This document shows positions 6,271 through 12,003 of a DNA stretch of 16,284 nt, in pieces; position 1 is the first letter of the stretch; every line of letters begins with the position of its first letter. Source of the stretch: an uncultured Bacilli bacterium (GTDB lineage Bacteria; Bacillota_I; Bacilli_A; RF39; UBA660). Location: assembly GCA_934086355.1 (NCBI GenBank), contig CAKOID010000018.1:1-16284 (forward strand), in the 5' to 3' direction. The notes under the pieces are model-generated. The model did not search any database, was not told where the DNA came from, and was given only the letters and a program-made list of their open reading frames with translations. The position numbers and the translations under genes were made by a program.

Positions 6271-6371
6271 GCTACTAATGAGGGGAGACTAAATAAACTT
6301 TACAAGTTTAATGTCAAACATAATTAATTTATTTATACATACAATCTTATTAGTGGTATTATATAGTCTTT
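6271..6371 (+). promoter_or_regulatory. Structured 5' UTR, possible pseudoknotted cis-regulatory RNA
   Basis: The roughly 120-base leader can form a long helix, 6271-6282 with 6346-6357 (12 pairs, three of them G-U). It encloses a perfect hairpin, TAAACTT (6294-6300)/AAGTTTA (6304-6310). Bases 6284-6291 (GGAGACTA), between those elements, can pair with 6364-6371 (TAGTCTTT), outside the main helix. This would be a pseudoknot or an alternative fold, ending just before the ribosome-binding site at 6376-6380. I do not recognise a known riboswitch class. No open reading frame of useful length is in the leader. Confidence 0.45.
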
Positions 6372-6391
6372 GTTAGGGGGAAAAAGATATT

Positions 6392-6991
6392 ATGATAGAA
6401 ACTATAAAAGATAAAATTATATTACTTAGAAAGAAATTAGAATTATGTAAAATTAATTATTTAAATCACAAATTTAAAAAATACATAGTAAAATATGAAG
6501 AAGATGAAGATAATTTAAAAATATATAATTCATGTGGAGACTGTAAAGTAGTAAAAAATACAATTCCAAATAAAGTAAAAGTAATGGAAATTATTAAAGA
6601 CCATGAAAAAGAAATAGAAGAAAAAATAGATTTATATGAGAATAACAAAGAAGATTATAAATTCATAATATTATCAAGTGGAGTAACATTATTTGCATTA
6701 GGATGCACCTATATATTTAGTTTCTTTGTAGGAAGTTATATATTATTTGCAGTAGCTCTATTAGCATTTATAACTATGTTATCATTATTTACAATTAATT
6801 TATATAATACATTTATTAATAGAGAAGAAGTAAAAAGATTAATAAATATAAAAGAAAATAAAATAGTTTTAGATGATAAAGAATTAAGTGCTATAGCAAA
6901 AGATAGTTTTGTATATATAAAAAAATATTTCTATAATATAATTTTAAAAATAATGAATTTAATAGACGAAATAAAGGTAAAATTTAATTAA
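6392..6991 (+). CDS. Two-helix membrane protein of unknown function
   Basis: Not recognised. The 199-residue protein has a charged N-terminal region (1-90). This includes a C48-G-D-C51 pair and a Glu/Lys-rich stretch (DHEKEIEEKIDLYENNKEDYK) that could form a short coiled coil. Two hydrophobic helices follow (about 91-112 and 115-138), separated by a tight turn. A charged C-terminal region of about 60 residues ends the protein, so both ends should be on the same side, probably cytoplasmic. The start at 6392 follows GGGGG (6376-6380). It is transcribed from a strong promoter with a structured leader, so a regulated function is likely. A terminator overlaps its stop, which makes it a single-gene unit separate from trpS. 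Confidence 0.72.
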   Translation: MIETIKDKIILLRKKLELCKINYLNHKFKKYIVKYEEDEDNLKIYNSCGDCKVVKNTIPNKVKVMEIIKDHEKEIEEKIDLYENNKEDYKFIILSSGVTLFALGCTYIFSFFVGSYILFAVALLAFITMLSLFTINLYNTFINREEVKRLINIKENKIVLDDKELSAIAKDSFVYIKKYFYNIILKIMNLIDEIKVKFN

Positions 6992-7003
6992 TTTTATCTT
7001 TTT
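6976..7003 (+). terminator. Intrinsic terminator overlapping the stop of the two-helix protein gene
   Basis: GGTAAAATT (6976-6984) pairs with AATTTTATC (6990-6998, one G-U), with a five-base loop and T-run 6999-7003. The TAA stop (6989-6991) is in the loop and right arm. Confidence 0.72.
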
Positions 7004-7006
7004 ATA

Positions 7007-7015
7007 TGTTATAAT
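7007..7015 (+). promoter_or_regulatory. Extended -10 promoter of trpS
   Basis: TGTTATAAT (7007-7015) is a perfect extended -10 element. No convincing -35 box is visible because that position falls in the preceding terminator stem. Transcription should start near 7022, giving an almost leaderless message with only the ribosome-binding site. Confidence 0.6.
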
Positions 7016-7036
7016 ACTTATTAGGAAGTGACATTT

Positions 7037-8023
7037 ATGAAGAAAAGAATTTTAACTGGATTACAACCAACTGGAGTAATAACATTAGGAAATTATATTG
7101 GTGCAATAAAACAAATGACAGAAGTAGACGAAAATAGTGAAAATTTTATATTCATTGCTGATATGCATGCAATAACAGTTAATCAAGATCCAATAACTTT
7201 AAGAAATAACATAAAAAGTTTAGTTGCATTATATTTAGCTTGTGGAATAGATCCTAAAAAGAATACAATATATATTCAATCAGATAATCCTTATATTGCT
7301 AACATAAGTTGGATGTTAGAATGCAATACTTACTATGGAGAATTATCTAGAATGACACAATTTAAAGATAAATCTAAAAAGAATGCTAATTTTACATCAG
7401 GACTACTTACTTATCCAGTATTAATGGCAGCAGATATTATTGCAATGGATACTGATTTAGTTCCAGTAGGAATAGATCAAAAACAACACGTTGAATTAGC
7501 ACGTGATATTGCGATTAGATTTAATAATAAATATGGAGAAACTTTTAAAATACCAGAACCACTAATAAGAGAAGCTGGTACAAAAATAATGGATTTACAA
7601 ACTCCTGATAAAAAGATGAGCAAAAGTAGTGAAAGCGAAAAAGGTGTAATAAGACTATTAGATGATGTTAATAAAGCTAGAAAAAAAATTATGTCTGCAA
7701 CAACTGATAGTGAAATGATAATAAAATACGATCCAGTTAATAAACCAGGAATATCTAATTTAATAAATATATACCGTTCTTTAACAAACAAAAGCATAAA
7801 AGAAGTAGAAGAAGAATTCAAAGATTCAAATTACGGTACATTTAAAACCAAAGTTGCAGATGAAGTTGTTTCTTTATTAACTAATATACAAACTAAGTAT
7901 AATGAAATATTAAATAGTGATTATTTAGATGAAATATTAGATGAAGGAGCAAAAATAAATATAGAAATTACTAAAAAATACTACGAAAAGATGAAAAAGT
8001 TAATTGGTTTAGGAAGAAATTAA
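7037..8023 (+). CDS. trpS: Tryptophan--tRNA ligase
   Basis: A class I aminoacyl-tRNA synthetase charging tRNA-Trp in the cytoplasm, active as a dimer. At 328 residues it fits the family (E. coli 334). The first signature (HIGH equivalent) is T16-L-G-N19 following RILTGLQPTG; the second is K193-M-S-K-S197. The PVGIDQKQHVELARDIA segment typical of TrpRS is at about 143-159. The start at ATG 7037 is preferred over GTG 7028: AGGAAG (7023-7028) lies eight bases upstream of the ATG, and the GTG overlaps that ribosome-binding site. It has its own extended -10 promoter; no T-box leader fits in the short upstream space. Transcription probably ends at the long inverted repeat before tRNA-His. Confidence 0.96.
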   Translation: MKKRILTGLQPTGVITLGNYIGAIKQMTEVDENSENFIFIADMHAITVNQDPITLRNNIKSLVALYLACGIDPKKNTIYIQSDNPYIANISWMLECNTYYGELSRMTQFKDKSKKNANFTSGLLTYPVLMAADIIAMDTDLVPVGIDQKQHVELARDIAIRFNNKYGETFKIPEPLIREAGTKIMDLQTPDKKMSKSSESEKGVIRLLDDVNKARKKIMSATTDSEMIIKYDPVNKPGISNLINIYRSLTNKSIKEVEEEFKDSNYGTFKTKVADEVVSLLTNIQTKYNEILNSDYLDEILDEGAKINIEITKKYYEKMKKLIGLGRN

Positions 8024-8033
8024 TAATTTTATC

Positions 8034-8062
8034 TTGATAATTGTATTATAATTTGATACAAT
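8034..8062 (+). promoter_or_regulatory. Promoter of tRNA-His
   Basis: TTGATA (8034-8039), a 17-base spacer and TACAAT (8057-8062), with extended -10 TG at 8054-8055. Transcription should start about six bases before the tRNA. Confidence 0.7.
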
Positions 8063-8066
8063 TATC
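8036..8066 (+). terminator. Perfect 11-base inverted repeat: trpS terminator and/or operator on the tRNA-His promoter
   Basis: GATAATTGTAT (8036-8046) and ATACAATTATC (8056-8066) are exact reverse complements separated by nine bases. A T-rich stretch (TTGTTCTT) follows, so the repeat can act as the trpS terminator. The arms also overlap the -35 and -10 boxes of the tRNA-His promoter, which would suit an operator. Confidence 0.55.
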
Positions 8067-8074
8067 TTGTTCTT

Positions 8075-8151
8075 GGCGGGATTGGTGAAGTGGTTAACAC
8101 GCCGGATTGTGGCTCCGGTATGCGTGGGTTCGATCCCCACATCTCGCCCCA
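8075..8151 (+). tRNA. tRNA-His (anticodon GTG), CCA encoded
   Basis: A complete cloverleaf. The acceptor is GCGGGAT (8076-8082) with ATCTCGC (8141-8147), with one G-U pair. The anticodon stem CCGGA/TCCGG encloses loop TTGTGGC with GTG at positions 34-36, and the T-arm is GTGGG-TTCGATC-CCCAC. The extra G-1 (8075) faces C73 (8148), the identity element specific to tRNA-His. CCA is encoded at 8149-8151. It has its own promoter and terminator and lies just downstream of trpS. Confidence 0.97.
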
Positions 8152-8163
8152 CTTAGAAATAAT

Positions 8164-8185
8164 GCTCGTATTTACGGGCTTTTTT
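8164..8185 (+). terminator. Intrinsic terminator of tRNA-His
   Basis: GCTCGT (8164-8169) pairs with ACGGGC (8174-8179, one G-U), with a four-base loop and six T (8180-8185). Confidence 0.88.
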
Positions 8186-8227
8186 AATGCTTTTAATTTT
8201 CTAAACACATTTAAAAACACAAAATAC

Positions 8228-9565
8228 TTATTCAAAGAAATCACACCAAGAATTATCTTTAATTAAGTATTTTTTTACATTACGTATAGTAACTGTATCT
8301 GGTTTTATATGATTTATATCATCCCAACTAATAGGAAAAGATATACTAGCATTTTCCTTTAATCTTAAAGAATAAGGACACACACTTGTAGCACCTAACT
8401 TATTTCTATAATAATCAATTAATATTTTATTTTTTCTCTTATCTTTTCTAATATTCGTAGTATATTTATCGGGATATTTATTAATTAATATACTAACTAT
8501 ATTCTTAGATATCTTTTCCAATAATTTATAAGAACTAACATTTATTGGTACAAATATATGATATCCTTTGCCACCACTAGTTTTTAAATAACTCCTTAAA
8601 TCTAATTCATCTAATATTTTTTTTAATTCCAATGCACATTTTCGTACCTCTTTAATTTCTAAATTAGTATCAGGATCTAAATCAAAAACCATTATATCAG
8701 GACTTTTAATTTTATTTTTCTTTGAACCCCATATATGAAATTCATAACTGTTCATTTGTACTTCTTCTATAAGACCACTAATATTCTTAATATAATAATA
8801 ATCATTCTTCTTAAATTTCTTCTTACCAATATTTTTTGAATTAGTATTTAAATGTTTCATAAAAAATTTTTCTTCATTAATTCCATTTGGACTTCTAACA
8901 GTACTAATCAATCTATTATTTAAAAAAGGCATCATTCTATCACTAACTAATTTATAATATTCTATTATATCTTCTTTAGTAATTTTATATTTAGGGTATA
9001 TAATTTTATCTCCACTAGTAATATTTATATTATCTAAACCTAATTTTATTTCATTCATAGTTCTATTTGTTTTGATACTTGTACTATACTCATTAATATC
9101 AACATCACTAACAAACTCATCTTTTTCTTTTATTAACAACCAATTATTATCTTTAAACCTAACTAATGTCCAATTACCAATTAATCTTTTCCCATATAGA
9201 GTAAACTTAATATATTTATTAATATCTATCTCATTTATTTTATAATAACCTTCATCCCATAACATTACAGTACCAGCACCGTATTCTCCATAAGGAATAG
9301 TTCCTTCAAAATTTCCATAACTAATAGGATGATCTTCAACTTTAACAGCAAGCCTTTTATCTTTTGGATTAAATGATGGACCTTTAGGAACTGCAAAACT
9401 TACATAAACACCTTTATATTCTAGACGTAAATCATAATGATCCTTAGTTGCTATATGATGCTGTACAACAAATTTTAATCTTTTAGAACTGCTTTTTTTC
9501 TTACCAATAGGTTCCTTAGTTTTACTAAAATTACGTTTTTTATTATATTCTTTTAAACTAGGCAT
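8228..9565 (-). CDS. ligD: LigD-like phosphoesterase-polymerase, no ligase domain
   Basis: A DNA-end processing enzyme of bacterial non-homologous end joining, 445 residues. Residues about 1-140 are the 3'-phosphoesterase domain: LKEY..KRNFSKTKEP, H37, H43, D45 and R47 in HHIATKDHYDLRLEY, H79 in VEDHP and Y83, all at the positions of the known active site. Residues about 188-440 are the primase-polymerase domain: ITKEDIIEYY, STVRSPNGI, the metal-binding D295-L-D297, SGGKGYH (330-336), D384 in LIDYYRN and ATSVCPYS. Both active sites look intact. The central ATP-dependent ligase domain of full LigD is absent, so a separate ligase and Ku must act elsewhere. The start at 9565 is preferred over an in-frame ATG at 9625 because GGTGAT lies just upstream and family similarity begins there. 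The gene is convergent with tRNA-His; no clear promoter was found. Confidence 0.92.
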   Translation of the reverse strand: MPSLKEYNKKRNFSKTKEPIGKKKSSSKRLKFVVQHHIATKDHYDLRLEYKGVYVSFAVPKGPSFNPKDKRLAVKVEDHPISYGNFEGTIPYGEYGAGTVMLWDEGYYKINEIDINKYIKFTLYGKRLIGNWTLVRFKDNNWLLIKEKDEFVSDVDINEYSTSIKTNRTMNEIKLGLDNINITSGDKIIYPKYKITKEDIIEYYKLVSDRMMPFLNNRLISTVRSPNGINEEKFFMKHLNTNSKNIGKKKFKKNDYYYIKNISGLIEEVQMNSYEFHIWGSKKNKIKSPDIMVFDLDPDTNLEIKEVRKCALELKKILDELDLRSYLKTSGGKGYHIFVPINVSSYKLLEKISKNIVSILINKYPDKYTTNIRKDKRKNKILIDYYRNKLGATSVCPYSLRLKENASISFPISWDDINHIKPDTVTIRNVKKYLIKDNSWCDFFE

Positions 9566-9631
9566 AGTATCACCATAATTATTTTGAATTAAATAATAGA
9601 ATTTATTCATTAAGATAATTAACAAAGTTTA

Positions 9632-9640
9632 TGTTATAAT
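9632..9640 (+). promoter_or_regulatory. Extended -10 promoter of the frameshifted small gene
   Basis: TGTTATAAT (9632-9640) has the same form as the trpS promoter. No good -35 box is visible. It is followed by a ribosome-binding site (GGAG, 9659-9662) and ATG 9670. Confidence 0.5.
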
Positions 9641-9669
9641 TAAATTAGATTTAGAAATGGAGTAATATT

Positions 9670-9923
9670 ATGAATATAGAAAAAGAAATAAAAAATATAC
9701 AAAATAGAAATAAAAGGGTGGAGTTAGATAAAAATGGGAAACATCATTAACTAGAAGATTATGTATAATGGTACTAACTTACATAATTATTGTGATTTAT
9801 TCATATTTAATTAGAAACAATAATAATATATTTTTAAGTTCTATTGTACCAGTGATAGGTTATTTATTATCAACATTATCTTTAAAACTAATCAGAAAAG
9901 TATGGGAAAATAAAAAAAGTTAA
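9670..9923 (+). pseudogene. Small two-helix membrane protein, frameshifted
   Basis: ATG 9670 with GGAG at 9659-9662 opens a 26-codon frame that ends at TAA 9748-9750. Its N-terminus (MNIEKEI..IQNRNKRVELDK) joins in sense with a second frame, from TGG at 9735 to TAA 9921-9923, which reads WETSLTRRL then two hydrophobic helices (LCIMVLTYIIIVIYSYLI and IVPVIGYLLSTLSL) and KLIRKVWENKKS. Joined, the product has the layout of a widespread small bacterial membrane protein with the RVExDKAWETSxTRR motif, which I recall from memory without a search. The break lies in the A-run at 9730-9734: one base is missing relative to 'DK-A-W'. This is either a true frameshift or a homopolymer sequencing error. 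Programmed -1 slippage is less likely because no tandem slippery heptamer fits the frame. Promoter and ribosome-binding site remain intact, suggesting recent loss or an error. Confidence 0.75.
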
Positions 9924-9939
9924 TGTTACTTTAACTTTT
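9915..9939. terminator. Bidirectional terminator between convergent genes
   Basis: AAAAGTTAA (9915-9923) pairs perfectly with TTAACTTTT (9931-9939) with a seven-base loop. On the minus strand the A-run at 9912-9918 becomes a T-run, giving a good terminator for the HIT gene; on the plus strand only four T follow. The stop codon of the plus-strand gene lies in the left arm and that of the HIT gene in the loop. Confidence 0.65.
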
Positions 9940-10291
9940 CAAATACTTTATCTATACTTATTAATTCTTGTTTTTCTTTGTATGCAGGAATTATATGTAA
10001 ATGATAATGTTTTACAAATTGATACATATCATAATTAACACATAAACGTACTCCATCAGCATTTAATTTTTCATAAATCAAATCTTTCATTTTCTTAGCA
10101 ACTAAATTAATATGACATAATATTTCATCATCTAGTTCCGTAAAATCAGTATAATGCTTTTTTGGAACAATAAGCATATGTCCATTTTGATGAGGATCAG
10201 TATCTAAAAATACTAAAACATACTCATCTTCATAAACTTTTCTAGTAGGTATTTCACCATTTATTATTTTACAAAATATACAATCTTTCAT
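9926..10291 (-). CDS. HIT-family nucleotide hydrolase/transferase
   Basis: A 121-residue histidine-triad protein of the HinT/Hit branch that hydrolyses nucleoside phosphoramidates or related nucleotides in the cytoplasm. The catalytic triad H95-x-H97-x-H99 is in VKHYHLHIIPAY. Also visible are the N-terminal CIFCKIINGEIP, a D-x-x-P-x-x-x-GH-x-L-I-VPK strand (33-44) and N86. C4 and C7 are in the position of the zinc-binding cysteines of some family members. AGGTGA overlaps the TAG stop of the upstream ThyX-like gene, which ends seven bases before the ATG, so the two are co-transcribed and probably translationally coupled. The cellular substrate is not evident. Confidence 0.93.
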   Translation of the reverse strand: MKDCIFCKIINGEIPTRKVYEDEYVLVFLDTDPHQNGHMLIVPKKHYTDFTELDDEILCHINLVAKKMKDLIYEKLNADGVRLCVNYDMYQFVKHYHLHIIPAYKEKQELISIDKVFEKLK

Positions 10292-10298
10292 AATTCAC

Positions 10299-11501
10299 CT
10301 AAATCTTTCTAATTAAAATTTTACCTTCCTTAAACTTACAATCACTATTACAATCAAAATCAGGAAATGTACATCTAGCTCCATGAGAATAGTTTACAAT
10401 ATCATCTTTCAAAGGATTATTTTCTTTTTCTAACTCATCTTTATATTTATTTAATATTTCCTTTGTTTTTAACATAATTTCTAATTGAGCACAAGTACAA
10501 AGTCTTTCCTTACATTTTAGTATAAAATCTTCATATTTACCACATTCATTAATTAATATTAATTCACCTTGAGGTATAACATTTAAAGAACTAACTTTTT
10601 TTATATCTTTTAACCATTCATCTTTAATAGATTCATTATTTTCAATAATTGGTGGAACAAAATATTCTTTATTTTTCATTAATTCCATTTGATAATCAAT
10701 TGTTCTATGCCTATGAGCTTGTGCCAAATATGCAAAACTTGCCTTGTAGGTAGTATCATAAACATTTCCAAAATAATCTTTACTAGCTGATAAATCATCA
10801 CCAAATAAAGATAATTTTCTATATTTATCATTTTTCATCAATCTATGTTCAAGTATATTTAATCTTTCTAATTCATCAACAAAATTTTTCATATAGTTAC
10901 ATAAACTTACTTCAAATTCAGTTTTATTATTATATTTCATAAAATTTAACATCCAAGATGCAATATAGTTTATTTGTCTTAATGAAGTAGTGTAAACCAT
11001 TTCAGTAGGCATAAAAATTGTAACCAAATATCTAGCATTTTCTTGTGCCAATTTTCTTATTTTGCTACCATTAAAAACATAACCATAATCTATTTCTATT
11101 GCTTTTTCAAATATATTACACCATTTATTATACAAATCTTCTTCTAATTTAGATATATTACTATCTTCATTTCTAACAATTTTAGTATATCTAGCAGATT
11201 TTTCACTAGTAGTATATTCTTTCTCATTATTTAATACCATAGCAAGAATTTTAGGTATGTTATGTATATTTAAACTAATAAATATATGATCATAAACACT
11301 ATGATGCCCATTATTCAATGTCATATCTATTCTTCTATTAGTTTTCAAAACATCTTCGTTTTTTAAGTGATTAAATCCTTCCTTATCATAACAAACACCT
11401 GCTATTTTACCACATAAATCTAGTGCTTTGTCTTTATTAAAAGAACCATTATCATTTAAAAATAAATTTGGTAAAATTTCAATTTCAATACTTTCTTTCA
11501 T
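10299..11501 (-). CDS. thyX: Tandem ThyX-like protein (FAD-dependent thymidylate synthase family)
   Basis: ThyX makes dTMP from dUMP using methylene-tetrahydrofolate and FAD. This 400-residue protein is about twice the usual length and reads as two ThyX-fold halves. Half 1 has GHHSVYDHIFISLNI (65-79), SEKSARY (99-105) and ENARYLVTIFMPTEM; half 2 has AQAHRHRTIDYQME (261-273), IPQGELI and ERLCTCAQLEIM (332-343). The signature RHR-x7-S is split. Half 1 keeps S102 and R104 but has N92-E93-K94 where RHR should be; half 2 has R264-H265-R266 but L274 in place of Ser. A C-terminal cysteine cluster (C377, C384, C388) may bind metal. AGGAGG precedes the ATG by five bases. It is first in an operon with the HIT gene and is the only gene here ending in TAG. 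Whether it is an active synthase is uncertain. Confidence 0.8.
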   Translation of the reverse strand: MKESIEIEILPNLFLNDNGSFNKDKALDLCGKIAGVCYDKEGFNHLKNEDVLKTNRRIDMTLNNGHHSVYDHIFISLNIHNIPKILAMVLNNEKEYTTSEKSARYTKIVRNEDSNISKLEEDLYNKWCNIFEKAIEIDYGYVFNGSKIRKLAQENARYLVTIFMPTEMVYTTSLRQINYIASWMLNFMKYNNKTEFEVSLCNYMKNFVDELERLNILEHRLMKNDKYRKLSLFGDDLSASKDYFGNVYDTTYKASFAYLAQAHRHRTIDYQMELMKNKEYFVPPIIENNESIKDEWLKDIKKVSSLNVIPQGELILINECGKYEDFILKCKERLCTCAQLEIMLKTKEILNKYKDELEKENNPLKDDIVNYSHGARCTFPDFDCNSDCKFKEGKILIRKI

Positions 11502-11528
11502 ATAACCTCCTAATTTTTTTCATGTTAT

Positions 11529-11557
11529 ATTCTAACATATTTTGATTAATTAATAAA
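11529..11557 (-). promoter_or_regulatory. Likely promoter of the ThyX-like/HIT operon, with overlapping palindrome
   Basis: On the minus strand an extended -10 TGTTAGAAT reads from 11537 to 11529. A weak -35 (TTTATT) lies at 11557-11552 with a 17-base spacer. A palindrome, ATGTTA (11522-11527)/TAACAT (11533-11538), overlaps the -10 box and could be an operator. Confidence 0.5.
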
Positions 11558-11602
11558 TAGAAATAATTTTATTTTAATGTTAAAATCAATATGGTGATAT
11601 AG

Positions 11603-11941
11603 ATACAAAGATTGAAAGTAATAGCAGTGTTTAATAAAAATTTAACAAAAACATTAATGTGTAAAAGAACAAAAGAACCTTATAAAAATTTATATAATTT
11701 TGTAGGTGAAAAAATAGAAAAAGATAATAGTATAGAAGAAGCATACAGAGAATTATAAGAAGAAACTAAGATATCAGAATTAGAAATATATTATGGTATT
11801 TTAAAAAATAAAATATAATTAATAGAAGAAGTAAACAAATTAGAGTGGATAGATATGAAAGAAAATTTCTTTGACTATAATAAATTTGCAGGAGAAGGTA
11901 ATATTGGACATATAATGTTACAAATAAAAAAATATAAATAA
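11603..11941 (+). pseudogene. Decayed Nudix hydrolase
   Basis: One frame from 11603 to TAA 11939-11941 reads as a small Nudix protein: LKVIAVFNKNLTKTLMCKR, a YNFVG strand, a degenerate Nudix box, and EEVNKLEWIDM with FAGEGNIGHIM at the end. Three lesions are visible. The codon correctly spaced after GGTGA (11593-11597) is ATA, where ATG would be expected. TAA at 11756-11758 falls inside the Nudix box (REL-stop-EET), where CAA/Gln would fit. A second TAA lies at 11816-11818. The box also has D for the first conserved Glu and K for Gly. The stretch between EETKIS and ELEIYYG looks too short for an intact fold, suggesting an internal deletion. Intact relatives hydrolyse nucleoside diphosphate derivatives such as 8-oxo-dGTP. 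It fills most of the 500-base gap between the ThyX-like and pilin-like genes. Confidence 0.85.
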
Positions 11942-11968
11942 CAACAAATAATATTTATTCTTTTTTTT
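11934..11968 (+). terminator. Weak A/T-only terminator after the Nudix pseudogene
   Basis: ATAAATA (11934-11940) pairs with TATTTAT (11952-11958), with an 11-base loop; TC and eight T (11961-11968) follow. The stem overlaps the TAA stop. It contains no G-C pairs, so its strength is doubtful. Confidence 0.4.
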
Positions 11969-12003
11969 AATTATGATAAAATTATTATAATAAAGGTGAT
12001 AAT

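Noticed and set aside
8062..8244. A minus-strand open frame of 60 codons.
   Set aside because: It is the antisense of tRNA-His and its terminator.
9727..9737. Programmed -1 frameshifting to express the small membrane protein.
   Set aside because: The zero-frame codons GAT AAA AAT do not form an X-XXY-YYZ slippery heptamer and no downstream stimulatory structure is obvious; a deletion or sequencing error is simpler.
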